Assembly: GCA_036873755.1 (NCBI GenBank)
Contig: JAVTVY010033764.1
Span: 1 to 64,000 of the forward strand
From: Hanleya hanleyi
Lineage: Eukaryota; Mollusca; Polyplacophora; Lepidopleurida; Hanleyidae
Length of the DNA stretch: 64,000 nucleotides
Direction of reading: 5' to 3'
Part shown: piece by piece, positions 13,101-26,016 of the stretch
Layout of the letters: each line of letters opens with the position of its first letter
How positions within the stretch are numbered: position 1 is the stretch's first letter
Notes under the pieces: generated by a model
Seen by the model: the letters and a program-made list of their open reading frames with translations, nothing else
Databases searched by the model: none
What the model was told of the DNA's origin: nothing
Translations under genes and position numbers: made by a program

Positions 13101-13610
13101 CACGAGTCTATAGTGATCACTACATGCCAGCACGAGTCTATAGTGATCACTACATGCCAGTACGAGTCTATAGTGATCACTACATGCCAGCACGAGTCTA
13201 TAGTGATCACTACTTGCCAGCACGAGTCTATAGTGATCACTACATGCCAGCACGAGTCTATAGTGATCACTACATGCCAGCACGAGTCTATAGTGATCAC
13301 TACATGCCAGCACGAGTCTATAGTGATCACTACATGCCAGCACGAGTCTATAGTGATCACTACATGCCAGCACGAGTCTATACTGATCACTACATGCCAG
13401 CACGAGTCTATAGTGATCACTACATGCCAGCACGAGTCTATACTGATCACTACATGCCAGCACGAGTCTATAGTGATCACTACATGCCAGCACGAGTCTA
13501 TTGTGATCACTACATGCCAGCACGAGTCTATAGTGATCACTACATGCCAGCACGAGTCTATAGTGATCACTACATGCCAGCACGAGTCTATAGTGATCAC
13601 TACATGCCAG
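13101..13610. repeat. 30-bp minisatellite, 17 copies
   Basis: Exactly 17 copies of a 30-bp unit start with 'cacgagtctatagtgatcac', with only a handful of substitutions. Each unit contains the perfect 12-bp palindrome 'tagtgatcacta' (one copy has 'ttgtgatcacta' and two have 'tactgatcacta'). Because 30 is a multiple of three and the unit lacks stops in several frames, long open frames of 171-181 codons run through it on both strands. These are periodicity artefacts. Confidence 0.97.
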
Positions 13611-16600
13611 ATCTAACAGAATCACTACTGTTTACATCCCACTTCAAAACCTCTGACAAAGTTCCCTAGGTACATCTTCACGTTTCTCAACGATGACGGG
13701 GACGAGAACATGCTACTCCAGCTCATCAACAACACCCATCCACGAATGAAAAATCAAAACAACAATCAGGACACCAGCACATATTGACCCGCTTACACAC
13801 TTTTGTCGGAATCATCCCCAACTGATAGACACAGGAATCATATCAGACTTTACTAGAAGAGTCAAGCAAGCCTGTGAAAAATCTCAGCGATTATCCCTTG
13901 GAATTCAACAGTAAGACCATGTAGAAGACACTACATCCTCAAGTTAACATAGACACACCGATAAGGTCTATCCGTTAGGATATCGCTGCCATATATTGTA
14001 AAAGTCAACCAGAAAATCAAACGATTTATCCAAAGGCAAACACCTGTAGATTTAACTTTCATCACCATCACCAACCTCAAATCACTCCTTAAAGCATATA
14101 TAAAGTATATCAAATCCAATGCCCCTTCAGCGTGGAATATGTGGGAGAAGAAGGCTCTCCTCCGTCAAAATACACCTGGCTGCAATCCGAAAGGAAGAAA
14201 CAACAAATCCGATGTTGCCAATCATCCTCAATAACAACCCGCCACACACAGTAGCTAACAAGACATCAGATCTTTGCCGGCCTGGAAGTCCCGGGCGTGT
14301 TATTTGTAAATCGACTGGAATCATTTGCCACCAAGCCCAAATAAGCAAGGACCAGGGCTCATTTAAATCCAATATATAGGATGAACTCATTATATAAACA
14401 GATCAAAGACCTGTCTTTATTATGTACTATGATATGAACCATTAACCCTGACCCCGAATAAAAATGACCTGTTCGCCGATCATGGCCTTCAGGTTACTTC
14501 TTTATCCACCATTGTCTATACATACTATATATATAGTTCGGATTTTCGACTTTTTTGTAGATTTTATGCCGTTTTCCTGCTACAGAGTAGAAGTTGTAAA
14601 CAAAGTTGAGTTCAGAGGAACCGTTTTATTCACGAGTTGTCCGGTTATGATTCTTCGAGCTAGACAAGGTTATGCTCCATTTCCCTATGATATTGTTCGA
14701 GCTAGACAAGGTTATGCTCCATTTCCCTATGATATGTGTCCTGTGCGAATAATGCTGCTATTAAGTTTGATCTTTATATAAATGACTACCTACAGCATCG
14801 TTAGTGACAGGTCGACTTTTCGTACAGTATCGCTGAAGGTTACCATTAAAGGCATCTGTCTAGCGCTCGTCTGTGTATGACGGACACACGAGACTGCTGA
14901 TATGGGAATTGCATACAACCAGAAGTGGATGAAAACTCCACTTCTGATACAACTCAATGAACGAGCATTCATCACCTGCCAACATATGCGGTTATCTCAG
15001 AGAGCGAGCATACACCTGCCAGTTAACGTGTGCGGTTGGCTCGTGATTAGGAATATAACCAATCAGGAAGAATGCTGTATGCGGTCAAATTGATATTGTA
15101 TACATTAGATCTTTTCAGTATCGGATTCCCTATTAAGTTGATCGTCGAATCGGAATATTTGAAATGTCTTCGATATATGTTGGTGAATACATTTCAATTT
15201 AAAGTAGAAGGCAACAGTTGGAAAAAGTATGCAAATTAAAGAATAATATTCAAGAGGTATTGGTATTCAAACATCGCTTAACGTCTTGCATTTCCCGGGA
15301 CTTTCACACGCCTACTTGAAATTTGTCTTTTTATTGTGACGACTATGTAGAACTGTGTTAATATCAAAATAGGCATGCAGCTATTTCAAATTGAATGCAT
15401 GTCTTTACATTAAACGATCAGGGATGTCGGAAAATGGTTCTGACTGGGGGGGGGATTAGGCGAGGGTACAAGGTTCTAGACGGCCATAGGAGCGTTCTGA
15501 GCGATTTCCGACAAATGAAATGCATATTTTCTTCTCATATATTTCAACTGTTTTAATACTAGTTTGGTAAAAAAAATTATTGAGAACTGTTAACACATAC
15601 ACAGAAAACTTTTGTACGTAATTCGTTTATTCGATTATTGTAACTCAGTCTTCATTTTCCTCAAATAAACAAATTAAACAACTACTGAGAACACTGCATG
15701 TCAAAAATCTATCCAGAATCGTCCAAATTTCCAAATCGCTTTGTCTATCAAATTTTACAAAATCTGGGGGGGGGGGGGGGCACAAACATACTTCTGCCTC
15801 TCCTGGTTTTTCATTTTTGAGTTCACCCTGCTATAGATGTGTATGACGTTTTCATTTCGATTAAAAACGGTGGCTCTTTTAACAAGGCGAAGTACATTTA
15901 GATAACTAATTATGGGCTCGCTTTGGCCTATGGCCCCTTAAAGCATTTTGCAAATCATGCTTAGCGAGGCTTGGGTGAATTAGTCCCAATAGTGCCTTCA
16001 GGAAATCTCGTCAGTTTATGCCACTCCCAGCGTCATTTATTAGAATAGCCATGTGTGGACAGTGCCAAAAGACGTTTTCGTCTGCAAAATGGCTGACGTA
16101 CGGCAAAGCTATAATCGTAGGGCCGTAGCTTTGTATGCAAAGTGTGCCCTTCTTTTTGCCTAGTTCAAATAAGCAAATCAAATTTTGAATTGTTGAATAT
16201 TTTCAAGAAACAAAATTAATGGAATTTAAGCGATAAACGGACTAGAGGCCATTAAATAAAGCATAGACCCAGTCCGGCATGGATTGTGTGACGCAAGTGT
16301 GAATGGAAGCCACTCAAACACTTATTCACCAGAGGAATCTCACCTGGATCTCACCAGATCCAAGCGTGCCGCCAGTATAGCTTGGCTCGTGACGTCACCC
16401 GGGCCCACGTTCGAGGCTCTCATTCAGTGTACGACAATAGCACCAACATCATTGTGTTGCAAATAATATGCCTAAGCTTCCCGGAAAATACTTCATACTA
16501 GGCATATACACTAAATATTTCATAATGAGAATTATACTTAGTTGTCCATTCTGTTTCAAGAGATGTAGCATTGATACTGACAGTGACATCATGTTCACGC

Positions 16601-17092
16601 TGTCTTGTGAAGTAATTTATGCGTGTCATGATTTCAATATGACATGGCAAACTATAGAGAGTCACGTGTTACGTCCACAACTGGTTCAGGCATAGATCAT
16701 TTACCGCCGCAAAAATGCTGAAAACCACATAATGATAATTGCTAGAGAAAAAAAAAATCATTCAGTGTATTGTGTTACAAACACTTCCCATTCGTCAAGC
16801 AGGAAATCCTGCATTCAATACATCCTCCTCAATGTAGTGCGTTGCGGTGCGTTTGTAGCCATGGGGGCATTAAATGCCGGTAGCCGATTGGCTTTTCTTT
16901 CTAGCTTTTGAGTTAAGATAGCGTTATGAGTAACATTTTCAGTCTTTTGTTTACACAATAACGTTGTGTGATAAGTGATAGTTGGATACATAATGGAATA
17001 TATGAGTCGTTAATTCCCCTGGTTTATAGAATTCACAATTGTCCGGGTTATGTTGAATATATCCATAGGTAAATCTAAAGTGGCAATTATGA
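13611..17092. other. No gene recognised; one 42-bp duplication
   Basis: No supported gene is seen. At 14654-14695 and 14696-14737 a 42-bp segment starting 'ttcgagctagacaaggttat' is tandemly duplicated. A G15 run occupies 15766-15780. The region around 13640-14400 has a codon-like composition in places but is full of stops, and I could not assign it. Confidence 0.45.
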
Positions 17093-17125
17093 TTGAATGG
17101 GTTGAATAGTACTTGTGAACCGGCA

Positions 17126-17266
17126 ATGGATGAAGAGGGTATTTGGAGAGATATTCTTCTAACATTCTATCTGGGAATTAACATTCATATTTTTATAACG
17201 TTTTGTATTACAACGTTCTTTTCCACGAAAAGGTTATCATCTGCGTGGCTTCGCGACTACGGCCAG
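17126..17266 (+). CDS. Weak candidate exon with a membrane-like segment
   Basis: A 47-codon open segment begins at an ATG (MDEEGIWRDI...) and has a hydrophobic stretch of about 20 residues around 'YLGINIHIFITFCITTFF', followed by a basic 'STKR'. It stops at a consensus-looking 5' splice site, cag|gtatgt. I do not recognise the protein, no partner exon is seen, and the strongly biased tandem array at 17510-18467 begins shortly after. Chance is likely. Confidence 0.12.
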
Positions 17267-17509
17267 GTATGTTTAAAATAACATACAAAAGTAAAAGTAT
17301 AAAATATAAAAGTATTTGCAAAAATAAGGATATATCTTTCCATTAATAGCTGATATTGAGAGCGGGGGAGGGAGGGGGAATATATCGGCCCTACCTGGCT
17401 AGCTGCTTCAAGGCCCATATATTTTATAACTAATGGGCACGGTAATTTTCGGGGTATTTTTTTAATCAAATTATCGTGTTCTAGAATTGCTGCTTTATTT
17501 AGTTTTCGC

Positions 17510-18467
17510 CGATCGTGGTTGCGATGTTCTTATGTTTGAATGATTAGGCCATATGGATATATTATTATCTTTCCTTATTTGAAGGCTTCGGCCATATAGA
17601 TATATCGTCGGCAGTATATTATATTGCTCTGACCGTGGTTGCGATGGTCTCTTCTTTTATGTTTGAATGGTTCGGCCATATGGATATATTGTCAACAGTA
17701 TATTATATTGCTCTGACCGTGGTTGTGATGTTCTCTTCTTTTATGTTTGAATGGTTCGGCCATATGGATATATTGTCAGCAGTATATTACATTCCTCTGA
17801 CCGTGGTTGCGATGTTCTCTTCTTTTATGTTTGAATGGTTCGGCCATATAGATATATTGTTAACAGTATATTACATTCCTCTGACATGTCTGACCGTGGT
17901 TGCGATGTTCTCTTCTTTTATGTTTGAATGGTTCGGCCATATAGATATATTGTCAACAGTATATTACATTCCTCTGACCGTGGTTGCGATGTTCTCTTCT
18001 TTTATGTTTGAATGGTTCGGCCATATGGATATATTGTCAACAGTATATATTACATTCCTCTGACCGTGGTTGCGATGTTCTCTTCTTTTATGTTTGAATG
18101 GTTCGGCCATATGGATATATTGTCAACAGTATATTACATTCCTCTGACCGTGGTTGTGATGTTCTCTTCTTTTATGTTTGAATGGTTCGGCCATATGGAT
18201 ATATTGTCAACAGTATATTACATTCCTCTGACCGTGGTTGCGATGTTCTCTTCTTTTATGTTTGAATGGTTCGGCCATATGGATATATTGTCAGCAGTAT
18301 ATTACATTCCTCTGACCGTGGTTGCGATGTTCTCTTCTTTTATGTTTGAATGGTTCGGCCATATGGACATATTGTCAACAGTATATTACATTCTTCAGAT
18401 CGTGGCTGTGATGTTCTCTTCTTTTATGTTTGAATGGTTCGGCCATATGGATATATTGTCAGCCATC
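17510..18467. repeat. 84-bp tandem array, 10 copies plus degenerate leaders
   Basis: Ten units of 84 bp start at 17629, 17713, 17797, 17890, 17974, 18060, 18144, 18228, 18312 and 18396. One or two degenerate partial copies precede them from about 17510. The unit begins 'ctgaccgtggttgcgatgtt'. A 9-bp insertion precedes the unit at 17890, and a 2-bp insertion (extra 'ta' in 'tatatat') precedes the unit at 18060. 84 is 28 codons, so the array reads as a hydrophobic 28-residue repeat (with 'FSSFMFEWFGHMDIL'), broken into two overlapping frames by the 2-bp change. I see no start context, splice structure or family match showing that it is a gene. Confidence 0.95.
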
Positions 18468-19086
18468 TAGGATTTTCAGCAGTTGGATGTTGTCCAGGCA
18501 ATAACTCGAGAACGATTGAATCGATCGAGTTCAAACTTGAAGAGTGGCTTGGCATCTGTGAGAGGATGGTTGGGAATGTTTTTTAGTGACCCTGTGTAAT
18601 TGTGTGTTTATTTTAGGCAATTAGGTCTTGTCCGGTCAGTAAATCGATAACGATGACAATTTTGAATCCAGTATACATCAGTGCCGTTTCGCAAGTGCTG
18701 AACTCTTGGAATTTGCTATGTAATAAACCATTCCATGTAAATGTTGTTCAACTAACATTTTTACTACATTATCACTCCACTCAAAACTCTAATCAGTTTT
18801 TCCCTGCTAACCTCATTATCACTACTAAAGTAACTATATTGCACACCTTTCTTTGTATCATTATCTGCACCTTAACATTCCACTTAAAACTTAATTTCAA
18901 CTATTCTGTCTATTCTCCATTTCATCTCACCAACTTCACTGTCATCATCTTAAAAAAATATGTGAATGCACTTTCTGCAGAAAAAGCAACATAGCCACTC
19001 TGGGATGCATGGCTCATCAGAGATATCTCCATTTTCATATCATACTTGCAAAATTAATTCTGAAACATTTGTAGGTTTGAGAATAC
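18468..19086. other. No gene recognised
   Basis: AT-rich flank between the 84-bp array and the inverted repeat. A 113-codon frame here is low-complexity and unsupported. Confidence 0.45.
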
Positions 19087-19747
19087 ACACTTTTGCACAC
19101 CCTCTAGAATTTGTCTTTATACAGCTACTAAATGTATATATTTTGTGAAAGCGCAATTCTCAAGGATTCCAAATAAATAAATTTGTTTACTGTCAATCTG
19201 TTGCTTGTGAAGATATTTGGATTTAAAAAACAAATTAATTAAAATTTAGTTTTAATTTTTTAAATGCTATTTTCAAAAAAGTATTAAACTTATCACACAT
19301 TACATCATCATTTCCTATAGAAGACAACTCCAACAGGGTCTACTTCTAATTCTATTGACATTTAATGAAATATTTCTTTACAAAATCGAGCGACTCACAG
19401 TTTTAAACTTTGAAGTTGAATCGAATGTCAATAGAAAAAGAACTAGACCAAAATTGACAAAACTGAGACACGGATTTCCTGTTGGAGTTGTCTTCTACAG
19501 GAAATGATGATGTAACCGATGACAAGTTGAATACTTTTTTGAAAATAGTCATTTAAGAAAGAAGGCTTATTTTAAAAAAAATATTTCTTTAAAGTTGAAT
19601 ATCTTTACAACCTACAGATTGACAATGAACGCATTTATATATTGGGAATCCTTAAGCAATATGCTTTCAAAAATATATACATTACCATAACTATAATGCA
19701 TACTTTTAGCTGCGTAAAGACACATTCTAGAGGATGTGTAAAAGTGT
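19087..19747. repeat. Long inverted repeat, about 660 bp
   Basis: The outer ends 'acacttttgcacac' and 'gtgtaaaagtgt' are complementary, as are 'cctctagaat'/'attctagagg', 'gaagacaactccaacagg'/'cctgttggagttgtcttc' and 'cattctattgacatt'-type inner pairs. Arms of roughly 280-325 bp are imperfectly paired with indels, and the loop is about 55 bp. It is a foldback-type element or two head-to-head repeat copies, older than the hairpin at 24867-25504 judging by the mismatches. Confidence 0.8.
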
Positions 19748-22700
19748 CTACAGGAGGGCTCAGTATCGTTAAACGGGAGCAGTGTCAGTTCAAATGAATC
19801 ATTAACACAACAACTAATAAAAATGAAGCAAGATATGAATCACGGATGAGGCGACAGTATATTTATATTCGCATACATTGATCATTAAGGGAAACGTTCA
19901 TGCGGCAGAATCTGAGAAACAAGATATAACTTTGCATAGCCTATCTAGGTAAATTATGACAGTATTGTCAGGTGCTATGGAACACGTATTTAACAGCTTG
20001 GTCTCATAACCACTTGGCACATCCGTTCTCAGAATCAAGCATTAAATTCTTGTCCACATTCCCAGTTGGTTTAAATCTTGACAGTAAAGTCAGAGATTTA
20101 TTTTCACTTTCAGCTGAAAGTGAAGGTAAGTATTTCTTGGTGAGCATTATCCATGATGGACCTCCATCGACTTTCATGCCTCCTGTACGTTCTTGTGCTT
20201 GCCTCGCTACAAGAGAGAACATTGCCCAGACATACTTCAGGTAGAAACTAAAAAAGGTAACCAATATATTATTGCTTTGGGAATGCAACTGGACTTACTG
20301 AACATTATTTAACTCGGCAAAGTTAACACTGTAAAAGGAATAGGACATATTTTTATTCCAAATAAAGTATTGAAATCTGCATTAAAATGTTGCTGTTACA
20401 CAGTATCAGGAAATCATATTAGTTTCCTCTAGCAAGAATGAGTTGCCAATGGGGGACAACTCGGGGAGATAGATAACATTTAGATCAGCTAATGTAATAT
20501 ACCATGTATACTTATAGATTTATCGATTACTTCTTTGGTTTATAGTTGAATCAGTTGCAGATTTCCACAATATTTTGTTTCGAATGCAGAATAAAGCCCG
20601 TGCAAGTGTCGAAACTGCTCAATTTGCCATACTAGTAAGTAGAGACTTTATCACTGGCTGGTTGTTTCCGTATGATAGAAAATCTGGAGGATCGGGACAA
20701 GGTAGTCAGATGGTACATATTTGGGAGGAGCTACCATGCCTTCCAACGGTATATATGAAATATGTTTTTATAAAGTACGTCACCGTGATTAATTGTATGC
20801 CTCATGGAGGGTTGCTACCATTGTCCCATAATAATGATATACGATGCCTAGAGTAGAGCCGTTCAAATTTTATCGAAAAATTTTCGCACAAAAATAATGC
20901 CATTTATTTATTTCTACAACGCACGAATTTGATAGCAGAATAGGTCCCATGGTCTATTCAGAGTTGATAAAATTATTCAGAGTTTGATAAAATTATATCA
21001 AAATCCAATTCTCTTGCAAGATAAAAGTATACTTCACTCAAAAATGTGAAGAATTCACCAAGGTCACAGGCGTATAATGAAGCCAGAAGTATTGTTCGGA
21101 CAAGGTGTCAGATTGACTTTGAATATTGCAGACATGTCCAGGCATCTCTATATAAATTTTAAGGCGCGAGTACTGTTCATGTGAATAAATAACATGTCAA
21201 ATTTGTCATTAAAGGGGTAGTAGCGTGATTTTAATTGTTCGGGTGAACTGAACAGCACGATCACTTGCAACATTTGCCAAAAGATTTTCAAGTCGCTAAG
21301 TCTTGTATTTCTTATAGGGACCAATATTGTTAGATTATGGTCTAGTGAACAAGATGAAAGCTGAAAATGACTGAGATGACGTCGGATAATGTGATCAGGT
21401 GTCCATGACGTCACGTTAGAAGCCGTCACAGCGCAATAAAAGTTCTAAGAGAGAGTATGACGTTGCAAAGCGTCATTCCCGGAATGCCAATGCGCATTCT
21501 GTGACGTCCTCTCAGGCACTGGAGCCAGGTACAGGTGCTGCCATGTTTTTCAGAGGATGTCAGGAATGTGATTTCAATGCTCGTGATATTAAAAAATGAG
21601 GTCATAGACAAATGTTCACCATCGTTGATCTCTTTTATCGAAATATATTATTTGCTGAATAATTTTTAAATGACTCTACTATAACTCTTTAAACTTAAAA
21701 CACCACCTGGCACTTTATCACATTATTGGTGAGATTTCTATTAGGTATTCAATGTTTGTCTGCTATGAAGCAACGAATTGAAAACAATGACATATTTTCC
21801 TTCATTTGCTGTGCTTGTTTCATGCGGATTGCCAGTTCTTATTTTTGTTATATCAGATTAAAAAGATAGCTTAAACACAATGGGTTCTCTGGAGACCATT
21901 GATGGGAAAAGCGATTTGCTAATGCAGCAGATGAATCGCACGACTGACACAATCACACAATCACACCATCGACTTTTGAACTACAGTTTCTTTTTAATGT
22001 TTTGAGGAAGGTGTCCAATAAACGGACAAAAGAGAACACGGACATTGGATACTGGAGAGATTTTCTGCTAGATTGAGAAGGTTAACATTCCTCATACCAT
22101 TCTTTAAAAGGTAACTTGTGACCTCAAAATGTGGAAAACCATTTTAAATTTATCAGTCGTGTAGTCAATGAATTCTAACAATTTTAGTATTCTAACATTT
22201 CAATCATTCTCAAATTTGGTCCCAGACAAGGCTGGTAGCTATATCCACTCATGCGAAACTTATGTCGATGATGTCATGATAATTGGGACGTAGTGAACAT
22301 GGCCTCAAATTTTGATCTTCACTTCGAGTTTGTCTGCCGCTAATGTATCCATTTAAAAAATTGTGTTCCAGTTGTATTGAAAACCTATCACAAATCCACC
22401 TGCAGGCACCACAAAGGAAGTCATATCCCTTTTACCTTGAAACTAAGATCCCCACGCTTGTGAACATGTACATACACCCTGTTTCTGAAAAAAATCTCTG
22501 TTTTTCATGTATTGTGTAGCACATGTTCTGTACATGTGTTGTATATCTATTGAACTCCATTCAGATTCATGACTATCATCGACTGTGCTTTTCACTCCTA
22601 TGTACAACCATGGATGCTCAAATGTGGGCCTCAGTAATTCAATATTGGACCACACAAGATGTCTGTAATGAGATTTGTTTATATATGCTTTCATATTTAC

Positions 22701-23439
22701 ATGCGCCAATCTGTTTTAAAATTGTAACGTTTGCCATTATTTGATGAAATCATTTTTCCTCATGTAGATTATGACTTAGAACATGGACTCTAATGAGGAA
22801 TATCTGTTATAACACATATACCACCATTCACCAAGTGAAAATTTCCACAGGATATGAGGCAACAAACCAGAACTACATAAAGTTAAGTAATTTTCACAGC
22901 GGGTGACATCACATTGCAATAGGCCTTATCTTAATTTGATCATGTGACAAAGATATGGTTCTCATGAAATTCGCTACAATAATTAGTATTTGCCATGGTA
23001 TATGCAATAGCCAAGGTACTTTTCTACGGCAGGTGAAAGTTATAGGTGTGACATGACAACAGATGTTAGCATTGATTTTTGTATACGAGTTTTAAAGGTT
23101 TTTCCTGTTGAGATTAGTCTTAAACCGGGTTAATGAGGTACAGCCGATTAACGGCTCTGAGGAGACCTATCCCATTCACGGAGTGAGGAATAAGATAAAA
23201 ATGGCAACCACGGGCAATGTATAAAGAAATAAAACATGACTCAGAATTATCCTACGTAACACTGTTGTGATATTAATTTCAATCCAATACCGTGAACTTG
23301 GAAGAACTGGCAGTTGTATACGATAATAGGAGTATTCAAAGCCTCTGCCAGGATAAATAATTGCATGCCATGATTGGTCTCCAACTGATTCCAACTCAAA
23401 ATACATGGTGCATTTTAGGCTGAATAAAGTTACTCTCTA
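19748..23439. other. No gene recognised
   Basis: No supported gene is seen. A frame at about 19972-20120 ends at 'gaag|gtaagt', which resembles a splice donor, but the peptide matches nothing I recognise. Confidence 0.4.
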
Positions 23440-23880
23440 GCTTCACAGGCTCTTTGTTTGTCCCCCGAAGGGCTATAGTATTGGTGTGCATCCGGATGTC
23501 TGTCTGTGCATCCGTCAGACTACTTTCTGGGAACTACCTTCTGAAAAACTTAACGGATTCTCTTTCAAATAAGGTATGTCGGTACCTCGCCTGAAGATTT
23601 CGCTATGGATTGTTTTCATGCCGATCCGCCTATAGGTGGCGCCACCTGGGGGCCCAAGTTAAAATTTTGATTACAGACATAACTTCTGAAAACCTGAACG
23701 GGTTCTTTCCAAATATGGTATGTGGGTACCTTGCCTCAACATCTCAGGGATTTACAAGCTGCTTCACCTGTAGTAGATCCACCTTTGAAGACAGATTTTG
23801 TAGTTGTGGGTACCTTGCCACTGGATCTCATTTGGGATTGTTTTCCATGCCGGGTAGTGAACGTTACGATTCTTAGACAA
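23440..23880. repeat. Dispersed repeat with degenerate internal duplication
   Basis: Two related blocks carry 'cttctgaaaa', 'ggtatgt.ggtacct.gcct' and a 'ggtggcgccacc' motif, after a leader 'gtgtgcatccggatgtctgt'. The 'ggtggcgccac' motif region also recurs in the array at 56640-57395, suggesting one repeat superfamily. Coding in any frame is not supported. Confidence 0.5.
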
Positions 23881-24214
23881 ATAACTATATCCAACCTCAG
23901 GGGGCACTTCATCCTCGGGTTTTCATTATTTCTTTTGCACAGACCAAATATATCCATCTTTTCTGGCAAACCGGTGCAGTAGTTTAATACAATTTGCATA
24001 AAACCAACGATGTTCTTCAACAGCCTTCAACAAAACAAGACACTTACTCAATGTTCAAGAACATTACTTTTGCAAAACGTGATGTCTGAAAACGAAAGAG
24101 AGTATTCAATAAAAAGGGTGAACGATTGACATTAATCCGCGTGATTCGCCGACGCTGCAGCAGTATTGAAAACATACATCTAGAGAATCTGTCCATGTAC
24201 ATGTAACTTTTAGC

Positions 24215-24730
24215 CTAGTAAAACCATTATTTTTTATAAACCCAAACCGAGATAATTTTGACACAACTTAATATTTCATGTCACAAATAGCACATGCACA
24301 TCCTCAAATCATATGAGACATGTGTAGTAAGTGTCAAAATAATCCAATGAATGCTGACAGCTTCAGCAAACTTTTCATGTATAGCTGTACATGTATGTAC
24401 ATTATCTTTGGCAAATTACTAAGTCAAAACTCGCATAATTTGGACATAAATTAATATTTCATCAGATAAATAGTACAGGCACATCCTCTAATCATATGAG
24501 GCATGCGTACCAATCATCCAATGAAAACTGATAAATTTATTTAATTTCTCAGTACATTTCTGGCTAACAAAAAACCGTATAAATGGCAAATTACCAAGTC
24601 CAAAACCTCATGATTTGGACAAGAATTAACATTTCATCTCATAAATAGCACAGGCACATCATCTAATCACAAGGAACATGTCTACCAAGTTACGTAATCG
24701 CATATACAGGTGTACATGTGCACTTTTGCT
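24215..24730. repeat. Degenerate tandem repeat, about 178-bp period, 3 copies
   Basis: The motif around 'taatatttcat' followed by 'aatagcacatgcacatcct' and 'aatcatatgag.catg' recurs three times, near 24257, 24439 and 24613. Copies are strongly diverged, so this is an old array. Confidence 0.7.
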
Positions 24731-24866
24731 AAACAAAAAGATTTACCATTAGATTTTAACAACCATAGAATCTCCTGGGGTGGAGCCATAACTGTCCTCT
24801 AGTGGAATATCCATGTGCCGTATTAAAAAAATCAGATTTTTCTTGATTTTTTAATATGTTATGTAT

Positions 24867-25504
24867 GATCGTAAACCCTCAAGTAAAGTTTCCATCAAAT
24901 GATTGACCTTTGGAAACTGTGTGGAAAACTATTTATTGTAATTTTTTACGATTTTATTACGCAGAGTAAACTGTAAATAAAGCATTGTATTCTAAAGTGG
25001 TCTGTTGCAATCATATTTAGGTCCAGTGACGTCACACTGCCTTAATACATATATTTCAAACTGTGTTTGCACTTTCCAATGCTTGATTCAAGCTTAAGGT
25101 GTGTATACTTTGAGTTTCAACATAAACTCACTGTTCCAATGTGCATGCTTCATCAAAATCTGGGAGTTGGTTTAATTGTCAAGTCTATTGGAATATTGCA
25201 TTTAATTTCCCAGATTTTGGTGAAACATGCACATTGGAACAGTGAGTGTGTTGAAACGCAAATTATACAGACCATAAGCTTGAATCCAGCATTGGAAACT
25301 GCATGCAAAGTTTGAAATATATGTATTAAGGCAGTGTGACGTCACTGGACCTAAATATGATTGCAACAGACCACCATAGAATACCCTGCTTTATTTGCAG
25401 TTTACTCTGTGTAATAAAATCGTAAAAAATTACAATAAATATTTTTCCACACAGTTTCCAATGGTCTTTCATTCGATGTAAACTTTACTTGAGGGTTTAC
25501 GATC
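24867..25504. repeat. Long near-perfect inverted repeat, arms about 300 bp
   Basis: The left arm at 24867-25165 begins 'gatcgtaaaccctcaagtaa'. The right arm at about 25208-25504 ends with the complement 'gagggtttacgatc'. Complementarity continues almost without interruption through 'ccagtgacgtcacactgcc' and 'tccaatgtgcatg' to 'aaaatctggga', leaving a spacer of only about 42 bp. By eye the arms are about 90% identical. It is probably a foldback/MITE element or a fused head-to-head pair. A transcript would form a long hairpin. Confidence 0.92.
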
Positions 25505-26016
25505 ACTTTAAACGAAAAACCTTATCATTTCCAGGGAGGTGACACCGACACCGTGGACGATATCCTCTCTCCCCCTCTCAAAATATCTCTCCCATTTTGG
25601 TGTGGTTTGGAGTGTCTAGATTGAATGTTATTTATCATGAATCAATTTAATCATTTTTTTCGGTTTACTATATAGGTTCTACGTCACACCAGTCTCCATA
25701 ATCAAATTTTCTGTTATGTGATTTTATTTCCATTTATATTTCCTGAGTAGATTAAATGCTATTCGTCCATCCTAATGCATGTTGTGGGAATAATTATTGA
25801 ACTTCCAGCTTGTGGCTATGCTGGTACCAGTAACTCCAGAACACTCAGAATCAGTTCTATTCCTTAATTTGAATCGGAGGGTGTTGCCTGTTGAGGATTT
25901 ATCTCGTCAGTCAATTTTGTCAATCTGCCTTCATCATGTTTAGCACAACAACCAGTCTCTTTTGCAACAATATTATTCAGCGAACTGTGAAGTCCAACTG
26001 GATCTACAGCATATTC
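25505..26016. other. No gene recognised
   Basis: Flank between the hairpin and the integrase fragment. Nothing is supported. Confidence 0.45.

Noticed and set aside
13101..13610. CRISPR-like array
   Set aside because: The repeats are contiguous with no spacers, the sequence is eukaryotic, and no cas genes are present. The same applies to the 34-, 41-, 45-, 77- and 84-bp arrays.
13074..13669. Four long open frames (171-181 codons) on both strands through the 30-bp array
   Set aside because: The 30-bp unit without stops keeps several frames open at once. Open frames on both strands with perfect 10-residue repeats are what periodicity alone produces, not genes.
18653..18994. 113-codon plus-strand frame
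   Set aside because: AT-rich, low-complexity translation without motif, between two repeat structures.
25067..25315. 82-codon frame crossing the centre of the 24.9-kb palindrome
   Set aside because: It is explained by the hairpin structure. There is no homology or splice support.
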